From Poindextera sp036272595 (lineage in GTDB: Bacteria; Pseudomonadota; Alphaproteobacteria; Caulobacterales; Caulobacteraceae): DNA of 64,000 nt. The first letter of the stretch is position 1. The number at the start of each line of letters is the position of its first letter. Below the pieces are notes generated by a model that was not told the origin of the DNA, did not search any database, and was given only the letters and a program-made list of their open reading frames with translations. Below, in pieces: positions 26,171 through 34,899 of the stretch. The stretch lies in contig DATAYM010000010.1 of NCBI GenBank assembly GCA_036272595.1, positions 10,284 to 74,283 of the forward strand, given 5' to 3'. The position numbers and the translations under genes are program-made.

Positions 26171-26707
26171 TCACGCCAGCCCCTCGGCGGCGGCCGCCAG
26201 CCAGGCGGTGAGATGGTCCGCCAGGCTCACATCGACATAGAGACGCAAGCCGTCTTCGCCGTCCGGGCGGTCGATCAGGATCGGCACGCCGGCGAACAGG
26301 CTCTGCGCACAGCAGCCCGGCGGGAACGCCGGCGCGGACAGATCGAGCGGGCACTCGGTGGCGATCAGGTTTCGGGCGTCCTCGCCGACGATGCGCAGGC
26401 CCACGCGGCCGCCGGTGAGATCGGCGTAGTGGCTGAGCACGCCGGCGCAGGCGCTCTCCAGCGCCGCGAGCTGCGCCGGCGAGGCGTCGATCAGCGTCCA
26501 TTCGAGCGGCGCGGTCCACAGCACCCGCGGCGTCCGGCCGACGGCGCGGTTCGCAACCTGCGGCAAGGCGAGCCCCAACGCCGCGCCGATCGCAGCCAAC
26601 GTCTCGGGGTCCACGCCCCTGCCCAGCCGCAATACCCCGAAGGCCGCGTGCGGGAGGGGCGCAACCGTGACGCGCGGCGCCGGCGCGATGGGCCTGGGAT
26701 CAGCCAT
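26171..26707 (-). CDS. soxG: Sarcosine oxidase, gamma subunit family protein
   Basis: A 178-residue protein matching SoxG in size, position and motifs: RVLWTAPLEWTLID, DLTGGRVGLRIVGEDARNLI, then CPLDLSAPAFPPGCCAQSLFAGVPILI. The fold resembles the folate-binding YgfZ/GcvT type, and the subunit is structural in the heterotetrameric enzyme. Its start overlaps the soxA stop by eight bases, giving the canonical B-D-A-G order. The gamma subunit is the least conserved of the four, and identification leans partly on context. Confidence 0.9.
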   Translation of the reverse strand: MADPRPIAPAPRVTVAPLPHAAFGVLRLGRGVDPETLAAIGAALGLALPQVANRAVGRTPRVLWTAPLEWTLIDASPAQLAALESACAGVLSHYADLTGGRVGLRIVGEDARNLIATECPLDLSAPAFPPGCCAQSLFAGVPILIDRPDGEDGLRLYVDVSLADHLTAWLAAAAEGLA

Positions 26708-29501
26708 TGCGCGCCTCCACCGGCCGATCGTATGCGCCGCGCTCGACGATGCGCACGCTTGCCGCCCGTCCCTCGCCGGCCAGGCTCAGCCGCTCGCCCA
26801 TCCGGCCAAGTCCGTCCTTGACCATCGCCAGCGCCACGGGCCGAGCCAGTGTCGGCGACCAGCCGGCCGAGGTGACGAAACCCTCGCTGCCCCGCCCGTC
26901 CGAACCCGTCAGGTGGGCGCCGACCGCCATGGCGGCCCCGGACAGCGCCTCGAGCGCCACCAGCTGGTGGCGACCGGGCCGCAGGTTGTCCGGCCGGGTG
27001 AGCGAACGCTTGCCGACAAAATCCACCTTGCGGCGGGCCACATGACCGAAGCCCACATCGGCCGGCGTCGTCGTCCCATCGGTATCCATGCCGACGTGCA
27101 AGAAGCCCTTTTCCAGCCGCAGCAGCAGCCAGGCCTCCACCCCCACCGGGACCGGTCGCGGCTCGCCGGTCGCGCCGGCCAGGGCGTTCCACAGCGTCTC
27201 GGCGCCGGTCGTGGGCACGTTCACCTCGTAGGACACCTCGCCGGTGAAGCTGACGCGCGCCACCCGCGCCGGCAGTCCCGCCACGCGCCCGGCCCTGACG
27301 CTCATGTGCGGGAACGCCTCGTCGGAAAGGTCGATGTCGGTTCCGGCCGATTGCAGCGCCTGGCGCGCCGCCGGCCCGCTCACGGTCACGACGCCCCAGG
27401 CTGTGGTCACCGGCGCGACGAGAACGCGAAGGCCCGGCCACTCGCATTGGCGCCACTCTTCGAGCCAGCCGGCGATGCGTTCGGCGCCGCCGGTGGTGGT
27501 CCCGACCAGGAAATGGTCCTCGGCGAGCCGCAGGACGACGCCGTCATCGACGATCACGCCCAGTTCGCTCAGCATCAGGCCGTAGCGCGCGCGGCCGATC
27601 GCCAGACTGGACATGGCGTTGGCGTAGATGCGGTCGATGAAGCGGCCGGCGTCGGGGCCGACCACCTCGATCTTGCCGAGCGGCGAAGAGTCGAAAAGGC
27701 CGACGCCGCCGCGCACCGCCAGCGCCTCGCGCTGGACCGCCGCGGCTTCGGACTCGCCCGGCGCCGGATAGCAGGCCGGGCGAAGCCAGCCGCCGTAGTC
27801 CTCCAGCGCCGCGCCCAGTCCCTGGTGCATGGCCTGGAGCGGCGAGCGGCGCAGCGGGTGGAACAGCGGACCGCGCCCGCGGCCGGCGAAGGCGCCCAGC
27901 GGGACCGGGCTGACCGGCGGTCGCGGCCGCGTGGCGCCGACCGCCTCGATCGAACGGCCGGTGAATTCGCCGAGGATCGCCTGGCCGTTGAAGCCGCTGG
28001 TCCGGCCCTGGTCGGTCCCCATGCCAAGCGCGGTGTAGCGCTTCAGGTGTTCGATCGAGACCATGCCTTCCTGGGCGGCGAGCGCTATGTCGTCGACCGC
28101 CACGTCGTTCTGCAGGTCGACGAAGGCCTTGCCGCGGCCGGCGATCCGCCGGGGGGCCTGCGTCGGCGGCAGGCCATGACCGGCCGCCGATCCGACCACG
28201 CTGACCGTCTCGAGCGGAGCGGCCGGCCGGAAGCTCGCCGTGTCGCCCTCATAGGCCAGTCGGCCGCCGGCTTGGGTGAAGAGCTGCAGGTTCGGCGTGA
28301 AGCCGGCGGAGACCGCCAGCAGCTCGCAGTCGATGCTGCGCTCGCCGCCGTCCGCGCCGCGCACCGTCACCCCGGCGAGCGTCTGTCCGCCATGGGTGGC
28401 CACCACATCGGTCCGGTTCAGCATCTCAACGCCCGCTTCGACAAGACCGGCCACGTCGACGCTCGCCGTCACGGGCCGCGCGTCGACCAGCGTCGTCTTC
28501 GCTCCGCGACACGCCAGGGCCATGGCCGTCGCGTAGGCCGCGTCGTTGTTGGTGAAGACCACCGCCCGGCGCGCGAGCCGGACCGCGAACCGCTCCTGAT
28601 ACTGAAGCGCCGCGCCGGCGAGCATCACGCCTGGCCGGTCATTGCCGGGAAAGACCGCCAACCGTTCCGTGGCCCCGGTCGCCAGCACCATCCGCCCGGC
28701 GCGCAGCGTCCAGAGCCGGACTCGGCCGTCGGCGAGGCGTTCGGCCAGCGCCACCGCGCCATGGTCGTAGGCGCCGATCGCCGTGGTGCGCGCAAGCGCG
28801 GCCGAGCCGGGCGCGCCGGCGATCGCGGCGGCCTGGTCGCCAGCCCAATCCGGCCCCGGGCGGCCTTCGATGGTCTGGCCGTTCCAAAGCAGCTGGCCGC
28901 CGAATTCGGTGTCCTGCTCGCAAAGGATGACCCGGGCGCTCGCCGCCGCCGCTTCGGCCGCCGCGGCAAGGCCGGCGCGACCGCCTCCGACCACCAGCAC
29001 GTCGCAATGGGCGAACCGGTGCTCGAACCGCGTTCCGACCGGCGTCCGCGCCGCCCGCCCCAATCCGGCCGCGCGGCGGATGAACGGCTCGAAGACCCGC
29101 CAGCGGGGCCAGAGAAAGGTCTTGTAGTAGAAGCCCGCCGGAATGAAGCGCGCCATCAGCCCGTTGATCGCGCCGGCGTCGAAGGCGAGGCTCGGCCAAC
29201 AGTTGGTCGGAACCGCGGCCAGCCCGTCGCAGAGTTCGACCTCGGTGGCGCGGAGATTCGGCCGCCGGTCGCCGGGCGCGATGACATCGACGATCGCGTT
29301 GGGCTCCTCGACGCCCGCAGCGATCACCCCGCGCGGCCGGTGCAGCTTGAACGAGCGGCCGGCCAGCCGCACGCCGTTGGCCAGCAGGGCCGACGCCAGG
29401 GTGTCCCCGGCGAAGCCCCGATACGCGCGGCCTTCGAACGAGAATCCGATCGGTCGGGCGCGGTCGATCCGGCCGCCGGCGTCGAAGCGTCCGCCGTTCA
29501 T
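26700..29501 (-). CDS. soxA: Sarcosine oxidase, alpha subunit family protein
   Basis: A 933-residue subunit of heterotetrameric sarcosine oxidase. The N-terminus holds a ferredoxin-like domain (DTLASALLANG, RSFKLHRPRG). A dinucleotide-binding domain follows at about 160-190 (DVLVVGGGRAGLAAAAEA), then the disulfide-reductase-like NAD domain, and from about residue 570 a GcvT-type folate domain (GLFDSSPLGKIEVVGP, YGLMLSELGVIVDDG). The enzyme oxidatively demethylates sarcosine or a related N-methyl amino acid, passing formaldehyde to tetrahydrofolate with H2O2 as by-product. The ATG overlaps the soxD stop (ATGA). The antisense frame of 960 codons here is a shadow. Confidence 0.95.
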   Translation of the reverse strand: MNGGRFDAGGRIDRARPIGFSFEGRAYRGFAGDTLASALLANGVRLAGRSFKLHRPRGVIAAGVEEPNAIVDVIAPGDRRPNLRATEVELCDGLAAVPTNCWPSLAFDAGAINGLMARFIPAGFYYKTFLWPRWRVFEPFIRRAAGLGRAARTPVGTRFEHRFAHCDVLVVGGGRAGLAAAAEAAAASARVILCEQDTEFGGQLLWNGQTIEGRPGPDWAGDQAAAIAGAPGSAALARTTAIGAYDHGAVALAERLADGRVRLWTLRAGRMVLATGATERLAVFPGNDRPGVMLAGAALQYQERFAVRLARRAVVFTNNDAAYATAMALACRGAKTTLVDARPVTASVDVAGLVEAGVEMLNRTDVVATHGGQTLAGVTVRGADGGERSIDCELLAVSAGFTPNLQLFTQAGGRLAYEGDTASFRPAAPLETVSVVGSAAGHGLPPTQAPRRIAGRGKAFVDLQNDVAVDDIALAAQEGMVSIEHLKRYTALGMGTDQGRTSGFNGQAILGEFTGRSIEAVGATRPRPPVSPVPLGAFAGRGRGPLFHPLRRSPLQAMHQGLGAALEDYGGWLRPACYPAPGESEAAAVQREALAVRGGVGLFDSSPLGKIEVVGPDAGRFIDRIYANAMSSLAIGRARYGLMLSELGVIVDDGVVLRLAEDHFLVGTTTGGAERIAGWLEEWRQCEWPGLRVLVAPVTTAWGVVTVSGPAARQALQSAGTDIDLSDEAFPHMSVRAGRVAGLPARVARVSFTGEVSYEVNVPTTGAETLWNALAGATGEPRPVPVGVEAWLLLRLEKGFLHVGMDTDGTTTPADVGFGHVARRKVDFVGKRSLTRPDNLRPGRHQLVALEALSGAAMAVGAHLTGSDGRGSEGFVTSAGWSPTLARPVALAMVKDGLGRMGERLSLAGEGRAASVRIVERGAYDRPVEARNG

Positions 29502-29785
29502 GACAGCCGCTCGGCGAGCGCGGGCGGCGGCGCTTCGCCCATGCGATAGACGGCGGCGATCTCGTGCGTGGCCGTGTCTCTGGCCAGGTTGAACCACTGT
29601 CGGCAGCCGAACGCGTGCACCCAGCGTTCGAGCGACAGTCCTTCGCCGTTGCGCCGCTGGAAGAGGTAGCGCGCCAACTCGGCGTCGTCGCAGGCCGCCG
29701 GCGGCCGCGCCACGTGGGCGTCGCCGCCCCAGCGAAATTCCAGTTCGGCGCGCGGTCCGCAAAAGGGGCAGGCGATCAGCAGCAT
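29498..29785 (-). CDS. soxD: Sarcosine oxidase, delta subunit
   Basis: A 95-residue subunit with the zinc-binding start MLLIACPFCGPRAELEF, then HVARPPAACDDAELARYLF-type sequence and the diagnostic RWVHAFGCRQWFNLARDT. SoxD is a small zinc protein needed for assembly of the tetramer. Its start overlaps the soxB stop by one base (TGATG) and its stop overlaps the soxA start (ATGA), indicating coupled translation and equimolar production. Size and order match characterised sox operons. Confidence 0.95.
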   Translation of the reverse strand: MLLIACPFCGPRAELEFRWGGDAHVARPPAACDDAELARYLFQRRNGEGLSLERWVHAFGCRQWFNLARDTATHEIAAVYRMGEAPPPALAERLS

Positions 29786-31038
29786 CAGTGAGCGATCCCG
29801 GAGGCGGCGGCCTCGTCGAGCAGCGCGCCGCTGGCGAAGCGGTCGAGGGTGAACGGCCGGGCGATGTCGTGGATCTCGCCGGTGGCCAGGTGATGGGCGG
29901 TCAGCCAGCCGCCGGCCGGTATGGCCTTGAAGCCGCCGGTGCCCCAGCCGCAGTTGAGGAAGAGCCCCTCGACCGGCGCGGCCCCGAGGATCGGGCTGGA
30001 GTCGTGGACGACGTCGACGATCCCGGCCCACTGGCGCAGAAGCCGTATCGACGCAAAAGCCGGGAACTGGTCGGCCACCGCGCCGAGCACATGGCGCGCC
30101 GTCTGCAGACCGCCGCGCTGGGCGTAGGAGGGATAGAGGTCGAGCCCGCCGCCGATCACCAGGCCGCCCTTGTCCGACTGGCTGAGATAGGCGCCCGTCG
30201 CCGTGGACAGCACGACAACGTCCAGCACCGGCTTCACCGGCTCGGTCACGAAGGCCTGCAGACCATGGCTGGTGATCGGCAGATCGAATCCGGCGAGCCT
30301 GGCCAGCGCGGTCGAACGCCCGGCGACGCACATCACCACCTTGTCGGCGCGGATGTCGCCCTGGCTGGTGGCGACGCCGGCGATCCGCCGCCCCGGCTCG
30401 CCGAGAAACCCCGTGACCTGGCAGTTCTCGACCACGTCGACGCCGAGCGACGAGGCGCCGCGGGCATAGCCCCAGACCACCGCGTCGTGGCGGGCGACGC
30501 CGGCCCGTTCCTGCACGAACCCGCCCGCCACCGGAAACCGGGCGTCGGACCCCATGTCGAGCGCCGGGATGCGCCGGGCGATCTCGTCCCTGGCGATCAT
30601 CCGCGCGTCCACGCCGTTGAGCCGCATGGCGCCCACCCAGCGGGCCGCGCTCTCCAATTCGTGGCGGGAGTGGACCAGCGTGATCATCCCGCGCGGACTG
30701 AACATCACATTGTAGTTCAGCTCGCGTGACAGTCCCTGGTACAGATCGAGCGCGAAGTCATAGAGACGCACGCTTTGCGGATAATAGTAGTTGGAGCGGA
30801 TGACCGTGGTGTTGCGCCCTGAATTGCCGCCCCCCAGCCAGCCGCGCTCGATCACGGCCACATCGGTGATCTTGTGAACCTTGGCGAGGTAGTAGGCGGT
30901 GGCCAGCCCGTGCCCGCCGCCGCCCACCACAACCACCTTGTAGCTGCGCTTCGGCGCCGCCGCCCGCCAGAGCGGCCGCCATCCCGACTGCCCGCGCAGC
31001 CCTTCACGGACCAATCTGAGGGCCGAATAACGGTCCAT
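29785..31038 (-). CDS. soxB: Sarcosine oxidase, beta subunit family protein
   Basis: A 417-residue catalytic flavoprotein subunit. Motifs are VVVVGGGGHGLATAYYLA (FAD binding, about 36-53), GWLGGGNSGRNTTVIRSNYYY (typical of SoxB), and the C-terminal FLNCGWGTGGFKAIPAGG. In the family this subunit binds FAD and, covalently through a histidine, FMN, and oxidises the N-methyl group. It is the first gene of soxBDAG and is probably followed by the S9 peptidase. The predicted promoter (TTGCCT-N17-TACGGT on the minus strand, 31120 to 31091) overlaps the shared operator, so it is expected to be repressed by the adjacent TetR protein. No glyA, usual in sox operons elsewhere, is present. Confidence 0.95.
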   Translation of the reverse strand: MDRYSALRLVREGLRGQSGWRPLWRAAAPKRSYKVVVVGGGGHGLATAYYLAKVHKITDVAVIERGWLGGGNSGRNTTVIRSNYYYPQSVRLYDFALDLYQGLSRELNYNVMFSPRGMITLVHSRHELESAARWVGAMRLNGVDARMIARDEIARRIPALDMGSDARFPVAGGFVQERAGVARHDAVVWGYARGASSLGVDVVENCQVTGFLGEPGRRIAGVATSQGDIRADKVVMCVAGRSTALARLAGFDLPITSHGLQAFVTEPVKPVLDVVVLSTATGAYLSQSDKGGLVIGGGLDLYPSYAQRGGLQTARHVLGAVADQFPAFASIRLLRQWAGIVDVVHDSSPILGAAPVEGLFLNCGWGTGGFKAIPAGGWLTAHHLATGEIHDIARPFTLDRFASGALLDEAAASGIAH

Positions 31039-31090
31039 GCGTGCGAGGGCTCCAGAGCGCCGCGGCGCGCGCCTTTGCGGCGTTCGCGAA

Positions 31091-31120
31091 AACCGTAGAG
31101 TAGTCTATGTTTCGAGGCAA
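31091..31120. promoter_or_regulatory. Divergent sox/tetR promoter with the shared 17-base operator
   Basis: CCGTAGAGTAGTCTATG at 31093-31109 is identical to 22740-22756, and similarity continues to about 31120 with one base of slippage (TTTCGAGGCAAGAG against GTTTCCGGCAATAG). On the minus strand TTGCCT, 17 bases and TACGGT fit a sigma-70 promoter for soxB with the palindrome between the boxes. The site also lies just upstream of the TetR start, as expected for autoregulation. Confidence 0.7.
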
Positions 31121-31138
31121 GAGGAGGCCGTGAAGGCT

Positions 31139-31735
31139 ATGACGCAGACGCTGGCCAAGCTCGCAAAGGCGCCGCGCCGCGATCGTGAGGACTGGGTGCG
31201 CGCCGCCCGCCGCGCGCTGATCGAGGGAGGCGTGGCGAAGGTGAAGGTCGAACCCCTTGCGGGGGTTCTTGGCGTGACAACAGGCAGTTTCTATCACCAT
31301 TTCCGCAATCGCCAGGATCTGCTGGACGCCGTCCTGGTCCACTGGGAGCGGGAGAACACCGAGCCGCTGTTCCAGGCGGTGCGCGACGCTGGTCCCGATC
31401 CCGACGCGCAGCTCGACGCCCTGTTCGAAGCCTGGCTCACCGAGAGCGACTATGACCCGGCCTACGACTCGGCGGTCCGCGATTGGGCCCGCACCTCAAA
31501 GCCGGCCGAAGCAGCGGTCCGCCGCACCGACGACCGGCGCATCGATCTGCTGAAGCAGATCTTCCTCGGCTTCGGCTACGACGAGGACCGCGCCTTCATC
31601 CGCGCCCGCGTCACCTATTTCCACCAGGTTGGCTACTACGCCATGGAGATCATCGAGGATCGCGCCGTGCGCCGGCGCTGGCGCCCGCTCTATCGCGAAG
31701 TCCTGCTCGGAGACCCGTCGCGCGCCAGGGACTGA
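31139..31735 (+). CDS. TetR/AcrR family regulator, probable repressor of the sox/symporter/M19 regulon
   Basis: A 198-residue TetR protein: N-terminal helix-turn-helix at about 18-65 (ALIEGGVAKVKVEPLAGVLGVTTGSFYHHF), then an all-helical ligand domain with an aromatic C-terminal part (ARVTYFHQVGYYAMEII). The ATG at 31139 has GAGGAGG 11 bases upstream; an in-frame GTG at 31130 is possible but too close to that site. It is divergent from soxB with the shared operator between them, which makes it the best candidate for the protein binding both copies. The ligand is presumably the substrate or an N-methyl or D-amino acid product. Confidence 0.87.
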   Translation: MTQTLAKLAKAPRRDREDWVRAARRALIEGGVAKVKVEPLAGVLGVTTGSFYHHFRNRQDLLDAVLVHWERENTEPLFQAVRDAGPDPDAQLDALFEAWLTESDYDPAYDSAVRDWARTSKPAEAAVRRTDDRRIDLLKQIFLGFGYDEDRAFIRARVTYFHQVGYYAMEIIEDRAVRRRWRPLYREVLLGDPSRARD

Positions 31736-31765
31736 GCCGCCAACGGCGACGCAGGCGGCGCGGAC

Positions 31766-32455
31766 CTAGCCGGGCGACAGCGCTGGCCGGTCCGGTTTCG
31801 CGCGTTTCATGAGTTGGTCGTAAGCCACCTCTTTGATCGGCGCGAGATCGGTTTGGCGCAAGGGCTTGGGATCGAATATCGATTGCAGGGCCAGGCCGCG
31901 CAAACTGCTGATGGTGAGCGAGAAGATTCGTTCGACATCGTCGGCCGGCAAGCCGAGATCGCCGAACAGCGTGACAAACTCGTTCCGCATCCGGGTCGAG
32001 ATGTTCTGTTGGTACGAGCGCAGCCGTATCCACAGCTTGCGATCGCCGCGTGAGCCCAGGGCGATGTCCCAGATCGCCAGGTATTCGGGCCGGCTGTAGA
32101 TCTCCCACAGCAGGTCGACGATCTTGGACACCCGCTGCCCTATGGTAAGCCCCTCCGAGGCGATGGCCTCGAACGGTATCTGCAACACCGGATAGACCGC
32201 GTCCATCAGGGCCAGCATCAGATCGTCGCGCGCCGGAAAGTGATGCTGCATGGCGCCGTTGGTCAGGCCGGCGCGTTGGGTCACCTTGCTGATGGTCAGG
32301 TTGGCGAAGCCCGATTCGCCGAGGACCAGCACCGCCGCCTCGACGAGCTTGCGGCGTGTCTCGGCGCTGCGCTCTTCCTGGCTGCGCCGTTTCGACGGGC
32401 GCGTCGCGGCCGGACGCCTGGGCGCGCGCGCGGTGCTTGAAACCGGCCCTTCCAT
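31766..32455 (-). CDS. TetR/AcrR family regulator beside TonB receptor
   Basis: A 229-residue TetR protein with the helix-turn-helix at about 30-75 (LVLGESGFANLTISKVTQRAGLTNGAMQHHF) and a long helical C-terminal domain. The start at 32455 is preferred; the frame extends to 32533, but the added residues run into the promoter. Its N-terminus is Arg/Ala-rich (RPAATRPSKRRSQEERSAE). It is divergent from the TonB receptor and amidohydrolase genes across an AT-rich region that should hold its operator. It faces the other TetR gene tail to tail with a 30-base gap. The two TetR proteins are not close relatives. Confidence 0.85.
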   Translation of the reverse strand: MEGPVSSTARAPRRPAATRPSKRRSQEERSAETRRKLVEAAVLVLGESGFANLTISKVTQRAGLTNGAMQHHFPARDDLMLALMDAVYPVLQIPFEAIASEGLTIGQRVSKIVDLLWEIYSRPEYLAIWDIALGSRGDRKLWIRLRSYQQNISTRMRNEFVTLFGDLGLPADDVERIFSLTISSLRGLALQSIFDPKPLRQTDLAPIKEVAYDQLMKRAKPDRPALSPG

Positions 32456-32526
32456 TCGCGCCCTACCCTCTCCAGCCTGACGTTCACAACCTATTAGCGA
32501 CGTCCCCGTAGGGTCGCAATCGCATC

Positions 32527-32560
32527 TTGACATAAATATGCATTATATACTTATTGTAAA
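32527..32560. promoter_or_regulatory. AT-rich divergent promoter (TetR / TonB receptor)
   Basis: In a GC-rich background this stretch is strongly AT-rich. The plus strand has a perfect TTGACA (32527-32532) with TTATTG or TATTGT 18-19 bases on, reading towards the receptor. The minus strand has a perfect TATAAT (32547-32542) reading towards the TetR gene. Around the central ATGCAT the sequence is loosely palindromic and could be the TetR operator. It does not match the operator at 22.7 and 31.1 kb. Confidence 0.45.
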
Positions 32561-32595
32561 CATCGCGGTCGGGACGCGTCATCAGGGGGCTCAAC

Positions 32596-34812
32596 ATGAA
32601 CACGCCGAAACAACGCAGGACATTTGGGCCGCGCGCCTGGAGCGCGGTCTCCCTCTTGGCGCTGGCCGCCAGCGGCCTGGGCGCGTCCGGCGCCCACGCC
32701 CAGGCTTCGCCCACGGGCCCTCAGGCCTCCGCCGGCGTCCCGGACGTCGTGGTGACGGCGGCGCGGCGCTCGGTCAGCCTGCAGAAGACATCGATCGCCG
32801 CCACGGTGCTGACCGGCCGCGACCTGACGCGCAAGAACATCAACAGCATCGACGCGCTGCAGTTCACCACCCCGTCGCTGACCATTCAGGACACCGGCGA
32901 GAACGCCCTGGTCAACATCCGCGGCGTCGGCAAGAGCGAAGGCGGCATCCAGGCGCCCTCCGGCGTGCTGATCTACCGTGACGGTGTCTCGGCCTCTCCG
33001 GGCGGCTTCCTGGCCGACGAGCCCTATTACGACATTGCCAGCCTCGAGGTCCTGCGCGGGCCGCAGGGCACCCTGGCCGGGCAGAACGCCACCGGCGGCG
33101 CCCTGTTCATCCGCGAGGCCGACCCCACCCTGGGCGCCAGCAACGGCTGGATCGAGGGGCAATACGGCAACTACAACGAGGCGCGCCTGCGCGGCGCCCT
33201 GAACCTGCCGACGAGCGACACCTTCGCCATTCGCGTGGCCGGCAACCTCGAACACCGCGACAGCTTCTATCACATCACCGGCCCGTGGACCGGGAACCCG
33301 GGCCGGCACGACGAGGGCGACGCCCGGGTCAGCATGCTGTGGACGCCCACCGATGCGTTGCGCGTCGTCTGGAAGAACGACTACAGCTATATCGACCACG
33401 GCGGCTCGCCAGCCGGGCCGAACACCGGCTCCACGTCCGACCTGTTCAATCTCAGCTCCGACGCGCATCTGATGGGCATCGAGCAGGGCGTGCGCTCGGT
33501 CCTGCAGGTCAGCTACCGCTTCTCGGACGGCGTCACCCTACGGTCGATCAGCGGCCTGCAATATGGCCACACCGCCTACGACTTCGACCTCGACGGGACC
33601 AACCTCGGCCCGCCCACGGGCCCGCTGATCGAGATGGTCAAGGGCAGTGACAGGACCCTTTCGGAAGAGATCAACCTGGTCTCCCCCGACCAGGGACCAT
33701 TCACCTGGGTGCTGGGCGGGGTCTACCAGAATGAGCTGGTGGACATTCCCAATCGAGGGCTGGTCGAGTCGCTTCTGCCGGGCGGCAGCCCGACGACCAG
33801 CGAGGCGCTGCAGGTGGGCTACAAGACCCCAATCCAGGACTGGGGCATCTTCGGCCAAGGCTCCTACGACCTGACCAATCGCCTGCAGATTCAGGTCGGC
33901 GGACGCTATTCCGATTTCCACATGAGCATGACCGACCAGACCCTGGTGACCGTCAACGGCGCCGTGGCGATCAACCATCCGATCACGGACGAGCATGAGC
34001 ACGACCAGCGACTGACCGGCAAGATCGACCTCAACTACAAGCTGAGCGGTGACGGCCTGCTCTATGCGTTCGTCGCCACCGGTCACAAATCGGGCGGCAT
34101 CAACCCCATCGCCGCGCTCGCCGCGCCGCTTGGAACGCCGGCTCCGGAATTCAAGCCGGAAGAGGTGATCGACTACGAGGCCGGCTGGAAGCAGACCTTC
34201 CTGGACGGCCACCTGCGCACCCAGATCGACGGCTACCATTACGACTATCGGAACTTCCAGGTTGCCTTCTTCGATCCCGCCAGCGCCTTGAACCAGGTCA
34301 AGAATGCCACGGGCGCAAGCACGATCGACGGCGTCGAGGCTCAGGGCGAGGGCGCCTTCGGCGACCTGTCGTTCGATCTCGGCGTCTCCTGGCTGCAAAG
34401 CAAGCTCGGGACCTTCTTCGCGGTGGATACGCGCAATCTGGGCAAGGGCTTCCAGAACCTGAGCGGTCGTCCGCTGTCGAACGCCGCGCCCTGGACCTTC
34501 AACGCCGGCGCCCAGTACGTCTTTCATGTGGGCGGTGGCGACACCCTGACGCCGCGCGTCGACTACGGCATGCTCGCCAGCCGCTGGGCCACCCTGTTCG
34601 AGATTTCGCCGATCGACCGCCTCGCCGAGCAGAATCTGGTCAACGCCGAGCTGACCTATTCCCGGCGCGACAACTGGCAGGTCACCGCCTACGCGACCAA
34701 CCTGTTCGACCAGCACTACATCTCTTCGCTGGCCACGGGGGTATCGCAAAGCGGGCTCGCCACGGCTGGACCCCCGCGTCAGTATGGCGTGCGCATCTCA
34801 AAGTCGTTCTGA
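32596..34812 (+). CDS. TonB-dependent receptor
   Basis: A 738-residue outer-membrane receptor. The signal peptide spans about residues 1-36 (basic start, SLLALAASGLG core, AHAQ cleavage). PDVVVTAARRSVSLQ is a TonB-box-like start of the plug, with LEVLRGPQGTLAGQNATGG in the plug, and the barrel ends YGVRISKSF. AGGGGGC precedes the ATG. It is not a close copy of the receptor at 13492-15777 (738 against 761 residues, different plug sequences). It is followed after 87 bases by the amidohydrolase and probably co-transcribed with it, suggesting uptake and hydrolysis of one substrate. The divergent TetR gene probably controls it. Confidence 0.92.
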   Translation: MNTPKQRRTFGPRAWSAVSLLALAASGLGASGAHAQASPTGPQASAGVPDVVVTAARRSVSLQKTSIAATVLTGRDLTRKNINSIDALQFTTPSLTIQDTGENALVNIRGVGKSEGGIQAPSGVLIYRDGVSASPGGFLADEPYYDIASLEVLRGPQGTLAGQNATGGALFIREADPTLGASNGWIEGQYGNYNEARLRGALNLPTSDTFAIRVAGNLEHRDSFYHITGPWTGNPGRHDEGDARVSMLWTPTDALRVVWKNDYSYIDHGGSPAGPNTGSTSDLFNLSSDAHLMGIEQGVRSVLQVSYRFSDGVTLRSISGLQYGHTAYDFDLDGTNLGPPTGPLIEMVKGSDRTLSEEINLVSPDQGPFTWVLGGVYQNELVDIPNRGLVESLLPGGSPTTSEALQVGYKTPIQDWGIFGQGSYDLTNRLQIQVGGRYSDFHMSMTDQTLVTVNGAVAINHPITDEHEHDQRLTGKIDLNYKLSGDGLLYAFVATGHKSGGINPIAALAAPLGTPAPEFKPEEVIDYEAGWKQTFLDGHLRTQIDGYHYDYRNFQVAFFDPASALNQVKNATGASTIDGVEAQGEGAFGDLSFDLGVSWLQSKLGTFFAVDTRNLGKGFQNLSGRPLSNAAPWTFNAGAQYVFHVGGGDTLTPRVDYGMLASRWATLFEISPIDRLAEQNLVNAELTYSRRDNWQVTAYATNLFDQHYISSLATGVSQSGLATAGPPRQYGVRISKSF

Positions 34813-34899
34813 GCGGATATCCGGTCGTCGGGCGTTGCGGCGCCCGACGCCTGGAGCGCCCATGGACGGCGCTCTTGAGCAAAACCCATAGGAGCGTTC

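Noticed and set aside
26667..29549. 960-codon open frame antisense to soxA
   Set aside because: It is the mirror of a strongly supported gene in high-GC DNA; the translation is Arg/Gly/Ala/His-rich with no domain.
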